DNA of 21,277 nt from a virus. The DNA is taken from the IMG/VR virus record IMGVR_UViG_3300032326_001349, positions 1 through 21,277 of that record; one strand, written 5' to 3'. The position numbers were made by a program, and so were the translations under genes. Shown here piece by piece: positions 8,355-16,590 of this stretch (positions are counted from its first letter, which is position 1; each line of letters starts with the position of its first letter). The notes under the pieces were generated by a model. The model saw only the letters and a program-made list of their open reading frames with translations. It had not been told where the DNA came from and did no database searches.

Positions 8355-10283
8355 ATGGTAATATATACCCCAGTCATATCAGGCTCATTAATAATCTCAG
8401 GTTCAATAGTAACTACAAGCGGTGGTTTACCATTAACAGGTAGTTTAGTGTCTTCAGGCTCATTTACCTCTATAGGACCTACTATAGTATCAGGTTCACT
8501 AACTGTTATTACAGGTAGTTCAATTGAATTTCAAGTATTAGATACAGGTGTTAGAATAGGAAACTTAGCTACTGATAACCATAATATAACTGGTAGCTTG
8601 CGGGTAAGTGGTTCTATTACAGGTTCTGGATTTTTAACTACTGGTACAATAACTGCGCAGACATTAGTTGTACAAACAATAACATCTAGTGTTAGTAATA
8701 TTACTGGTTCTACTAAGTTTGGATCAATTATAGGCAATACGCATCAGTTTACTGGTAGTGTATTGGTAAGTGGAAGTTTAGGAATTGGGACAAGTCCAAG
8801 TTCGCCTTTAGATGTAGTTGCTGATAATAGCACTGCAATAAATTTAAGATTAAGAGGTAGAGTATTAGATAATGTTGGGCAAATGGAATTTTGGAACAAT
8901 GCTCAATCCACAAGATATGGTTATATAGCTACTGACTCTGTTTCTATGGGGATAGTTACAACACAAAATCTTCCATTAGTATTAGGAACAAATAGTACTG
9001 AAAGAATGCGTATTAGCGGAAGTAATGTTGGAATTGGAACTACAAATCCAATTTCACAATTTCATATAAATGGTAGTACTGGAGGTACTTTTACAGATGG
9101 ATTAAGAATAAATAGAAACGGTAATGCTAATCAATATACGGTTATAAATCATGTTGGAGGTGCTTCTAATTTTATGACTGTTGATACATCTGGAAATAAC
9201 ATTGCTGAAATGTATTTCCAAAGATCTATAAATGGTACGGCCGCTACATCAAGCATGATGATAAACACTAACGGTAACGTTGGAATAGGAATGACGAATC
9301 CAACTACCGCTAGATTACAAATACAAACATCAGGCAATGGTCTTTCATATAGCAGTCCATTTTATTCGTGCGACAATTCTACTTATCAAAACGGATTCTT
9401 GATAAGTCATCTTGATGGACTTACAAGACTTATGACTACTTATACAGGCACCGGTATTAATTGTGATATGACATTTTGGACTACATTAAGTAATGGAAAC
9501 CAAGGTGAACGTATGCGTATCACAGCGGGGGGTAATGTATTAATAGGAATTGATAGAGTTTTTGGTATTAATACAGCTGACGGAACTGATAATGGATATT
9601 TAGCTTTATGCGGTGCCGGGGCAGACGGACCTACTAGAGGTGGGCATATCTATTTATCTGGTAATGAAAGAGGATCTGATCCTGGTACAGTTGTTTTATC
9701 TGCAGGTAACGTATCAGGCGGTTCAGTTATAGTTAGAACAGGTGCTGGTACAGAAAGAATGCGTATTGATTCAAGTGGTAATGTAACTTTTGGAGTAACT
9801 TCTGCTTATGATACTGCATTAATTTGGAGAACTGATTTTACAAGTACTGTTCACGGAAGAATATACGCAACTGGTTTACCAAGAGTAGTTGTAGTTGCCG
9901 GAGAAAGTGGTGGAGTTCAATTAACAAGCGGTGCAACATCTTGGACTTCAAATTCCGATGAAAGATTAAAAAATATTAACGGAGAAATTGAAAATGCTTT
10001 AAACAAATTATTAACTCTAAGAGCAGTTAATTTTAGCTGGAAATCCGATTTAACAAATAAAGAAAATTTAGGTCTTATTGCACAAGATGTAGAAGAACAG
10101 TTTCCACAAATAGTTGATAAAACAGAATTACCTAAATACGGCGAAGAGGAACAATCAGATAAAACAGAATATTTAGGAGTAAGATATACAGAAATGATCC
10201 CAGTCCTAGTAAAAGCAATCCAAGAACTAAAAGCAGAAAACGACACACTAAAAGAAATATTACAACGTAACAATATACAATAA
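8355..10283 (+). CDS. Tail fiber protein with S74 self-cleaving chaperone
   Basis: A 642-residue fiber paralogue. It begins 'MVIYTPVISGSLIISGSI', an N-terminal peptide resembling those of the genes at 10283, 12352 and 16591. The 45-codon stalk module follows at residues 97-141, then repeated '(S/T)ERMRI...GNVGIG' units. A unit near 9600-9720 with 'DGPTRGGHIYLSGNERG' looks like a distinct beta domain. The C-terminal S74 chaperone carries S534-D535-E-R-L-K539, 'LGLIAQDVEEQFPQIV', 'TEMIPVLVKAIQEL' and a coiled-coil tail. Cleavage before D535 would leave a mature fiber of about 534 residues. Its stop overlaps the next ATG by one base (TAATG), so the two are translationally coupled. Probable role: an alternative or additional receptor-binding fiber. 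Confidence 0.87.
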   Translation: MVIYTPVISGSLIISGSIVTTSGGLPLTGSLVSSGSFTSIGPTIVSGSLTVITGSSIEFQVLDTGVRIGNLATDNHNITGSLRVSGSITGSGFLTTGTITAQTLVVQTITSSVSNITGSTKFGSIIGNTHQFTGSVLVSGSLGIGTSPSSPLDVVADNSTAINLRLRGRVLDNVGQMEFWNNAQSTRYGYIATDSVSMGIVTTQNLPLVLGTNSTERMRISGSNVGIGTTNPISQFHINGSTGGTFTDGLRINRNGNANQYTVINHVGGASNFMTVDTSGNNIAEMYFQRSINGTAATSSMMINTNGNVGIGMTNPTTARLQIQTSGNGLSYSSPFYSCDNSTYQNGFLISHLDGLTRLMTTYTGTGINCDMTFWTTLSNGNQGERMRITAGGNVLIGIDRVFGINTADGTDNGYLALCGAGADGPTRGGHIYLSGNERGSDPGTVVLSAGNVSGGSVIVRTGAGTERMRIDSSGNVTFGVTSAYDTALIWRTDFTSTVHGRIYATGLPRVVVVAGESGGVQLTSGATSWTSNSDERLKNINGEIENALNKLLTLRAVNFSWKSDLTNKENLGLIAQDVEEQFPQIVDKTELPKYGEEEQSDKTEYLGVRYTEMIPVLVKAIQELKAENDTLKEILQRNNIQ

Positions 10284-12058
10284 TGGTAATACATAACGCA
10301 ATACTAACAGGTTCAATATTAATGCAGGCACCCCCTGTAATATCAGGTTCCTTAACACTAACAGGTAGCCTTAACGCTACAGGCCCTATAACAGGTTCAG
10401 GTTTCTTTACTGCAGGTACAATAACTGCACAAACGTTAGTAGTGCAAACAGTAACGTCTAGTGTTAGTAGTATCACTGGTTCTACTAAGTTTGGATCAAT
10501 TATAGACAATACGCATCAGTTTACTGGTAGTTTATACATTACAGGTAGTGTTGGTATAAATGCTGCTTCATCATTTAGATTTAACGGTGTTGGAGATATA
10601 TCACACGCTGTTGGGTATGATTCTGTTGTTGATGGTGCTTTTTTAAGAGGACAAAATGGAGTTAGATTTATAACAGGAACTGGAGGTGGTACTGAAAGAA
10701 TGCGTATTAGTGCTGCAGGAACTGCATCATTTACTGCTAACGTTTTAGCTAGTGCTGGAGATGCTGCTACTATTACTTTAAAACAAAATTCAACAACTGC
10801 TACTAGTGGTATTTACCTTGAAAGAAGTGGTGAACAAAAAGGTTACTATATATACATGGGAGGAAGTGTTGATAGCTTAACATTCCAAAGAAACAACGCA
10901 GGTACTAAAGCAGACGTAATGTCTTTAACTAGAGATGGCAATGTTGGAATCGGAACGACTAGTCCACAACAAAAACTTCATGTAGAGGGTGATGTTTATT
11001 TAGCAAACAATAGAAATTTATATTTTGCAAATAGTGGTGTTGCTGCTGGTGCAATTAGATTCTATAATTCAACAAGTAGCGCTACAAAGTCAATTATAGG
11101 TTCTTACTTAAATATAGCTGATGAGGGAAATATTGAATTTGCTAATGGTGCATCATTAACTACAAAAATGGTAATCACAAGCGGTGGTAATGTTGGAATC
11201 GGAACTTCTACCGTAACCGAGGGAACTCAAGCTGCAGGTTCTATATCTATATTTCCAAGCAGCTCAGTCTCAAGTGCTCCATTAATTCAATTTCCAGGAA
11301 ACGGAAGAATAAGACCAGCAAGCACAGGAGATAGATTATCTATAGACGGAAACTCGTTATTTCTTAATGGTACTTTTGGCGCAAATATTGTAATGGCTAC
11401 TGGAGGTGGTAGCGTTGGAATTGGAACGAGTAGTCCTACTAATGCATTACATTTAGTTAATGCCAATCATTATCAATTTAAAATTCAAGATAGTGCTGCA
11501 TCAATGTTATTTGGAGCAGATGATGGTATTATGATTGGTATTGAAATGGCAAATAGTGCCGGTGCAACTTGGTTTATAGGCCCTCATGATCCCGGTACCA
11601 CCGGCATTCAAGATAGATTAACAATAGGTAGATTATCGGGTACTTGGTCATATCCAGCTAAATTTTCATCAGGTGGAAATTTAACTATTTTAGGAACATT
11701 AACACAAAACGCATCCGATATTAGATTAAAAGATAATATTGTAAATATACCTAATGCTCTTAATAAAATTTTATCTTTAAATGGTTTTATTTTTAATTGG
11801 AATGAATTAGCATCTAGTCTAGGGCCATACTCTACTGATACAAAACAAGTTGGTGTATCAGCACAAGAAATACAATCCGTTTTGCCCGAAGCTGTATTTT
11901 TAGCTCCTTTTGATGTTGATAGTTTTGATGATAATAAATCAAAAAGCGGAGAAAAATATTTAACAGTTCAATATGATAAAATTATACCATTATTAATTGA
12001 AGGTATTAAAGAGCAACAAGCACAAATAGAAGAATTAAAAGCATTAATAAATAAATAA
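10283..12058 (+). CDS. Tail fiber protein with S74 self-cleaving chaperone
   Basis: A 591-residue fiber paralogue starting in a one-base overlap with the previous stop. The start 'MVIHNAILTGSI' resembles the previous gene's N-terminus. The 45-codon stalk module is at residues 45-89, followed by three 'GNVGIGT' units and 'GGGTERMRISAAG'. The S74 domain has S478-D479-I-R-L-K483, then 'KQVGVSAQEIQSVLPEAV', 'YDKIIPLLIEGIKEQQAQIEEL' and a short coiled coil ending 'ALINK'. Directly after the stop the same frame continues into a second, remnant coiled-coil tail (12059-12118), so the 3' end has been rearranged. Expected to be a trimeric receptor-binding fiber that trims its own C-terminal chaperone. 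Confidence 0.87.
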   Translation: MVIHNAILTGSILMQAPPVISGSLTLTGSLNATGPITGSGFFTAGTITAQTLVVQTVTSSVSSITGSTKFGSIIDNTHQFTGSLYITGSVGINAASSFRFNGVGDISHAVGYDSVVDGAFLRGQNGVRFITGTGGGTERMRISAAGTASFTANVLASAGDAATITLKQNSTTATSGIYLERSGEQKGYYIYMGGSVDSLTFQRNNAGTKADVMSLTRDGNVGIGTTSPQQKLHVEGDVYLANNRNLYFANSGVAAGAIRFYNSTSSATKSIIGSYLNIADEGNIEFANGASLTTKMVITSGGNVGIGTSTVTEGTQAAGSISIFPSSSVSSAPLIQFPGNGRIRPASTGDRLSIDGNSLFLNGTFGANIVMATGGGSVGIGTSSPTNALHLVNANHYQFKIQDSAASMLFGADDGIMIGIEMANSAGATWFIGPHDPGTTGIQDRLTIGRLSGTWSYPAKFSSGGNLTILGTLTQNASDIRLKDNIVNIPNALNKILSLNGFIFNWNELASSLGPYSTDTKQVGVSAQEIQSVLPEAVFLAPFDVDSFDDNKSKSGEKYLTVQYDKIIPLLIEGIKEQQAQIEELKALINK

Positions 12059-12118
12059 TATGAAATACTGGTTTATCAATCAATTAGACAAAAAGTAAAC
12101 GCATTAGAGAATAAATAA
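12059..12118 (+). pseudogene. Remnant of an S74 coiled-coil tail
   Basis: Reading on in frame past the TAA at 12056 gives 'YEILVYQSIRQKVNALENK' and a second stop at 12116-12118. 'KVNALENK' and 'ILV..SI' look like the end of S74 chaperones (compare 'IEQLENK' at 8349). Bases 12097-12118 are a degenerate direct repeat of 12037-12058, offset by exactly 60 bases. This suggests that the present 3' end replaced or duplicated an older one. It is not expected to be translated unless the first stop is read through. Confidence 0.5.
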
Positions 12119-12134
12119 AATAAAATAAAACAAT

Positions 12135-12329
12135 ATGAAATACATCGTACTAATGGAATTTTTACCAGGTTTAGCACAAATCTGGGTAGCACGTTTAACA
12201 CCAGAAGATCCAATCTACTCATTCGACACGTATGAGGAATGTGTTGCAAAAGCAGCAGAACTACAAGCCGCAGACGAAACAGGCAGATTGTACAAAGCAT
12301 CTCAAGAAGAAGAAGGAGTAACGTACTAA
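12135..12329 (+). CDS. Small protein of unknown function (64 aa)
   Basis: I do not recognise this gene. It encodes 64 residues: a hydrophobic N-terminal third ('YIVLMEFLPGLAQIWVARL') followed by an acidic, probably helical part ('TYEECVAKAAELQAADE') and an acidic C-terminus. The first part is too interrupted by Pro and charge to be a confident membrane helix; a small beta-hairpin plus helix fold is more likely. It lies between two fiber genes, behind an (AATAA)-like AT tract and an SD-less A-rich leader (aaaacaat). Codon use is more C-rich (atc, ttc, cgt) than in the fiber genes, which supports real coding and perhaps separate ancestry. A fiber assembly factor or a passenger gene are both possible; neither is shown. 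Confidence 0.65.
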   Translation: MKYIVLMEFLPGLAQIWVARLTPEDPIYSFDTYEECVAKAAELQAADETGRLYKASQEEEGVTY

Positions 12330-12339
12330 TATTTATATA
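12330..12339 (+). promoter_or_regulatory. Recurrent intergenic TATTTATATA motif (copy 2)
   Basis: The motif begins directly after the stop of the 64-residue gene and ends 12 bases before the next fiber ATG. It lies in a small perfect inverted repeat: ATATTT (12329-12334) and AAATAT (12340-12345) around ATATA. At this distance it would be a very short leader if transcribed from here. Confidence 0.45.
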
Positions 12340-12351
12340 AAATATAACTAA

Positions 12352-14658
12352 ATGATTTTAGATAGTCCCTTTATAAGTGGCAGTATGAGTTTTGGCATCG
12401 CCAACCCATCAGCAACAATGCATATTTCTGCATCGACAGGAGCTGTATTGCGAGTAGATGGTGGTGGTGTAACAAACACAGGTTCCCTATTCGTTAGCTC
12501 TAGTGGAAACGTTGGTATTGGAACCACAATTCCAGTATCAAAATTACAAATTGAAGGTGGAGCTTTAAGAATAGGTGATGGTGCTGGTGCGTGGTCTGGA
12601 TTTACATTTTCTGGAGGTCTTAGACAAACAAATAATAATCCTTTAACAATATTAGGAGAATTACGTGTTGACAGTACAGCAGGTAATCCTAGCTACATTA
12701 GTGGTAGTGGAGGACTTGGTATTGGTAAAACTACAGCTAACACTCGTTTAGATGTTAATGGCAACACTTTAATTTCAGGTAGCATAAATGCTACAGGTCC
12801 TATTACAGGTTCTAGTTTTACAACTACAGGTACTATAACTGCACAAACATTAATAGTACAAACGATTTCATCGTCTCTTGAATTTGTGACTGGTTCTACT
12901 AAATTTGGATCGTTAGCTGCTAATACACACCAGTTTACTGGTAGTTTATTTGTTACTGGTGCTTTAAGTGGTACAAGTGCTACATTCTCAAATATTGTCA
13001 ATCTAAATGGAGAAGGTACTTATATTGGAATAGATGCCCAAGCAATTCCAAGATTAGGTTTTGTAAAAATATCAGGTGCTCAACCTTTTTTAGGATTTGC
13101 AACAGATCCTTTTACTATAAGAGTTTCAAGTGGAGCTACAATAGCCACTTCTAATACATTTACAACTTTATTATCCATTGCTACTTCAGGCGCTGCTACA
13201 TTCTCAGGTAGTGTACAATCAAGGGGATTTGTTGCTGTTGGCGCAAGTGGTGGATATACCACTGGTGATAATACTTATATAAATTTAGGAGGTGCTGCAT
13301 CTGTTGATAGCTTTGGGGCAATTAATATGCCTTTTGGTGATAGAATGAGATTTAATTCATATCATGGATTTGAATTTAAAACAAGTAACACTACTGCTTC
13401 ACCTATAACAATGGTTACTATTGGTATAAATGGTACTGCTATTTTTAATGGTGGTAATTCTGCTGATGTTAATAATACTCCAATAAGAGTACCAAATAAT
13501 AAATTTTTAACATTTTATAATGCAGCTGATAATGGGTGGGCATTTACACTAGGTGCAAATACTGACAATAGTGGTGGTATTGGTGGAAATGCTGGTCTAG
13601 TATTTCAAACAGGTGGTTCACTTGCTACAAGAATGTTTATTGCAAGTGGAGGAAACATTGGGATTGGAACTACTACTAATATAGATAGAAGACTTACTAT
13701 AAATTCAGGTGCTTCAGAAGGTATACTTGGATTAACATCAAATAATGGTGTTGAGATAGATATGGTTGGATATGGTACTGGGTTTACATATCCTCAAGCA
13801 AGAATAAAATTAACAGATGATGGATTTTATGGAGGTAGTTTAAGTATTTGGACAAAAAATAATGGTGCGCAAACAAATCCTCTAGCAGAAAGATTTAGAG
13901 TTGGTGGAATTGGTTTTACAGCAAGTGTAAGAGGGGCTAACGATGCTGATTCTAAAACTTTTATGAATGCTCTTAATACGTCTTGCGGATTAATTCCAAC
14001 ACCAGCAGGCACAACTCTTTATTTATATAATAGAGATGGAGGTACTAATTATAGAGTATTGTTAACATCAAGTACATACTTTACAGGCCAACATGGTAAC
14101 AAACCCGTTAATTTAGACTTAAAAACTAATCTCCAAAACTATATTGGATTAATCGTTAGTTCAGCTGGTACTTTCTACTCAGTAAATCCAATTACTCAAG
14201 AAGTAACTACAGGAAAAGATGCAATTCAAATCTCAGAAGCATTACCAGAAATCAAATTAACAGATACAGATCAGGATAAAGCGGTTTGGGGTGTTGTTAC
14301 AAACGTTAAAAACGATAACTACAACACAGATGGTACTGTTGAAACAGATAACGATACAGAATGGGGTGATAGATTAGGTAGTAATATTGTTCGTATAAAC
14401 GGATTAGGTGAAGGAGCAATTTGGATAACTAATATCAATGGCAATATTGAAAATGGAGATTACATTTGTTCATCAATCATACCAGGGTATGGTAGAAAAC
14501 AAGATGATGATTTGTTACACAATTATACAGTAGCAAAATCTACTATGGATTGTGATTTTGATTTAAATAATGATGGATTGTATGTATGTGAAGAATTTGA
14601 ATTTGAAGGACAAACATATAAAAAAGCATTTATAGGTTGTACTTATCACTGCAGCTAA
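12352..14658 (+). CDS. Tail fiber protein with non-S74 C-terminal domain
   Basis: A 768-residue fiber. It starts 'MILDSPFISGSM', has 'GNVGIGTTIP' and 'GLGIGKTTANTRLDVNG' units, the 45-codon stalk module at residues 160-204 and a long beta-rich middle. Unlike its neighbours it has no S-D-x-x-L-K site. Instead, from about residue 570 it carries 'STYFTGQHG', 'YIGLIVSSAG', 'DAIQISEALPEIKL', 'GVVTNVKN', 'LGEGAIWITNINGNIENGDY', 'IPGYGRKQDDDLLHNYTVAK' and a Cys-containing end 'FIGCTYHCS'. From memory, very similar strings occur in predicted proteins of algal giant viruses and other marine phages. The pattern also recalls Peptidase_G2-type self-cleaving chaperones. I infer an alternative trimerisation and maturation domain, not confirmed. 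The TATTTATATA motif lies just upstream. Confidence 0.82.
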   Translation: MILDSPFISGSMSFGIANPSATMHISASTGAVLRVDGGGVTNTGSLFVSSSGNVGIGTTIPVSKLQIEGGALRIGDGAGAWSGFTFSGGLRQTNNNPLTILGELRVDSTAGNPSYISGSGGLGIGKTTANTRLDVNGNTLISGSINATGPITGSSFTTTGTITAQTLIVQTISSSLEFVTGSTKFGSLAANTHQFTGSLFVTGALSGTSATFSNIVNLNGEGTYIGIDAQAIPRLGFVKISGAQPFLGFATDPFTIRVSSGATIATSNTFTTLLSIATSGAATFSGSVQSRGFVAVGASGGYTTGDNTYINLGGAASVDSFGAINMPFGDRMRFNSYHGFEFKTSNTTASPITMVTIGINGTAIFNGGNSADVNNTPIRVPNNKFLTFYNAADNGWAFTLGANTDNSGGIGGNAGLVFQTGGSLATRMFIASGGNIGIGTTTNIDRRLTINSGASEGILGLTSNNGVEIDMVGYGTGFTYPQARIKLTDDGFYGGSLSIWTKNNGAQTNPLAERFRVGGIGFTASVRGANDADSKTFMNALNTSCGLIPTPAGTTLYLYNRDGGTNYRVLLTSSTYFTGQHGNKPVNLDLKTNLQNYIGLIVSSAGTFYSVNPITQEVTTGKDAIQISEALPEIKLTDTDQDKAVWGVVTNVKNDNYNTDGTVETDNDTEWGDRLGSNIVRINGLGEGAIWITNINGNIENGDYICSSIIPGYGRKQDDDLLHNYTVAKSTMDCDFDLNNDGLYVCEEFEFEGQTYKKAFIGCTYHCS

Positions 14659-14674
14659 AACTAAAAAATAAATA

Positions 14675-15979
14675 ATGGGTCAAACTGTAACTTTAGTTAA
14701 ACAAGGAGGTGATCCATCATTTACCTCACTAACAGTAAATGGACCCACCATTTTAAGTGGTAGTTTCTATACTAGTGGTAGTTTAAATGTTAGTGGAAGT
14801 ATATTTACAAGTGGTAGTTTAGTTGTTAGTGGTAGTATTATTGCTCAAACATTAATTGTAAACTCTACTTCGTATAGTAGTGGATCAAACGTATTTGGTA
14901 ATTCACCTTCAAACACTCAAGTGTTTACAGGTTCAATGTATGTTAGAGGATTTATATCAGGTTCTTCATTTACAGGTAGTGGTGCTGGTTTAACTTCAAT
15001 CCCTAATAGTGCTTTAATTAATAGCACTATTTCAGGTATTTCTTTAGGTTCTAATTTAGCTAAATTAACAATTGGAACTGGATTAAGTGGAACTTCATAC
15101 AATGGTTCTACTGGAATTACTATTGCAAACACAATTACAAACACAAACCAATTAACTAATGGTGCTGGGTTTATAACATCTGCAGGCACTGCAGCTGCTA
15201 TTTCTCAAACAGTTACAGGTACAAACAGTGCTGAACTTGTTAGAGGTAATATGGCTGATAACGATCAGTTTAGAATATTAGTTGGAGGTACTGCTTCAAA
15301 TGCTGGCTTTGTAGAGATTGCTACTGCAGATGATGGTACAGAACCAATTTATGTTAGACAATATACTGGAGTATTTACATCACTTACTAGAACAGCTACA
15401 TTATTAGATGGATCAGGAAATACAAGTTTTCCTGGAACTGTAAGTGCAGCAGCAGCAACTATTACTAATAGTATAACAGTATCTTCTGGTAATACAACAG
15501 GAAATGGTATTATATTAGCAGATGATGGAGATATAGTAGATCTAAATGATGCCTATTGCTCAATGAGATTTTCGGCTGGTGTGAGAGTTTTTTCAGCAAA
15601 TAGAGGAGGAAGTGCTGTTATTAAACTAGGAAATGGAGGTGATATTGTAGCATCTGCAGATATTACAGCATATGGTTCTCCTTCTGACATTAACTTAAAA
15701 GAAAATATAAAACCGCTAGATAATTCACTAAGTAAAATTCTAAAATTACAGGGTGTAACTTTTGACTGGAAAGAAGACTCTGAAACAAGACAATACACTA
15801 ATTTAAAAGAAGATATAGGTTTTATAGCACAACAAGTACAGGAAGTTATGCCGGAGTTGGTTAGAAAAAATGATAATGGATTATTGTCTTTAAGAGATAA
15901 AGGTATTACTGCTTTATTAGTTGAAGCAATTAAAGAGCAACAAAAACAAATAGATGAATTAAAAGCAAAATTAGGTTAA
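14675..15979 (+). CDS. Tail fiber protein with S74 self-cleaving chaperone
   Basis: A 434-residue fiber. The N-terminus, 'MGQTVTLVKQGGDPSFTSLTVNGP', differs from the other fibers, so it may attach elsewhere. A GSxxxSGS shaft follows, then the shortened stalk module (14831-14950), a Gly/Thr/Asn-rich stretch ('LTNGAGFITSAGTAAAISQTV', close to common phage fiber linker repeats) and a short head. The S74 chaperone has S337-D338-I-N-L-K342; the usual Arg is Asn here, but the catalytic Ser-Lys pair is intact. 'IGFIAQQVQEVMPELV' and the coiled coil 'IKEQQKQIDELKAKLG' end the protein. It is separated by 16 bases from the preceding fiber and one base from the next gene, so it is likely co-transcribed with both. 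Confidence 0.86.
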   Translation: MGQTVTLVKQGGDPSFTSLTVNGPTILSGSFYTSGSLNVSGSIFTSGSLVVSGSIIAQTLIVNSTSYSSGSNVFGNSPSNTQVFTGSMYVRGFISGSSFTGSGAGLTSIPNSALINSTISGISLGSNLAKLTIGTGLSGTSYNGSTGITIANTITNTNQLTNGAGFITSAGTAAAISQTVTGTNSAELVRGNMADNDQFRILVGGTASNAGFVEIATADDGTEPIYVRQYTGVFTSLTRTATLLDGSGNTSFPGTVSAAAATITNSITVSSGNTTGNGIILADDGDIVDLNDAYCSMRFSAGVRVFSANRGGSAVIKLGNGGDIVASADITAYGSPSDINLKENIKPLDNSLSKILKLQGVTFDWKEDSETRQYTNLKEDIGFIAQQVQEVMPELVRKNDNGLLSLRDKGITALLVEAIKEQQKQIDELKAKLG

Positions 15980-15980
15980 T

Positions 15981-16544
15981 ATGGGTGCTTTACCTTCAGC
16001 AGGACCAATATCAATAAGCCAAATTAGACAAGAATTAGTAACTAGTGATGGATCATTAAGAGCATTAAGCTCTAGAGCTAGTAAAGGAACCCCAGATTCA
16101 ATAAGTGAATTTAGAGGGTACCAATGGCCAACATCAACTGTTAATATGTCTCAAAATGTAGGTCAATTGTATGATGGTTGTTCTATGTCAATGGACTCAT
16201 ATGGTTGGTTTGTGTCAACAGATCCTAATTTTGGGTATCAAGGTCCCTATGAGGGAAGTTTTATATCTAGTACTGAAAGAGGAGCTAATGCAGGTACTTT
16301 TTTAACATTTGGAGGTAATTGTAGTGCAACAGTTCACGGCAGTTACACTGTAACTATTTATGCTTCATCAAATGGATATGGTCTTTCTCCTTGTCAACCG
16401 ATATTTTCATTTATAAACGTAGACGGTGTAAGAAGAGCCAATACCAACACTAATTCAGGGTATACTGAAATATCTTTTTCATTCACCGCTAACCCAGGCA
16501 CAACATATAATGTTGAAATTGGATTAGGTTATGGATCTGTTTAA
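15981..16544 (+). CDS. Virion surface protein with 'ISISQIRQEL' N-terminal domain
   Basis: A 187-residue protein. Residues 1-45 ('LPSAGPISISQIRQEL', 'SLRALSSRA', 'PDSISEFRGY') match a small N-terminal module I recognise from many phage structural proteins, where 'SGPISLSQI...S(I/M)S(E/D)F.GY' precedes a variable beta domain. No family name is certain. The rest is beta-rich and aromatic, with Cys near residues 69, 112 and 133, and ends 'GTTYNVEIGLGYGSV', like the last strand of an Ig-type sandwich. No signal peptide or membrane segment is visible. It starts one base after the previous stop. Probably a fiber-associated or decoration protein; the ligand is unknown. Confidence 0.7.
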   Translation: MGALPSAGPISISQIRQELVTSDGSLRALSSRASKGTPDSISEFRGYQWPTSTVNMSQNVGQLYDGCSMSMDSYGWFVSTDPNFGYQGPYEGSFISSTERGANAGTFLTFGGNCSATVHGSYTVTIYASSNGYGLSPCQPIFSFINVDGVRRANTNTNSGYTEISFSFTANPGTTYNVEIGLGYGSV

Positions 16545-16575
16545 GAAAATTTAACTACTTTTTAAAAACAATGCA

Positions 16576-16585
16576 TATTTATATA
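16576..16585 (+). promoter_or_regulatory. Recurrent intergenic TATTTATATA motif (copy 3)
   Basis: The motif ends 5 bases before the ATG at 16591, too close for an ordinary promoter with a leader. It lies inside a weak inverted repeat: CTTTTT (16558-16563) and AAAAAG (16585-16590). This copy argues that at least some motifs act on RNA, or that transcripts here are leaderless or start further upstream. Confidence 0.4.
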
Positions 16586-16590
16586 AAAAG

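Noticed and set aside
12060-12098. Tiny frame encoding MKYWFINQLDKK
   Set aside because: Only 12 codons, and a different frame of the same bases matches S74 tails better.
4222-15979. Diversity-generating retroelement acting on the fibers
   Set aside because: No reverse transcriptase and no template/variable repeat pair with adenine-specific changes was seen. The repeated modules are conserved stalks rather than hypervariable tips.
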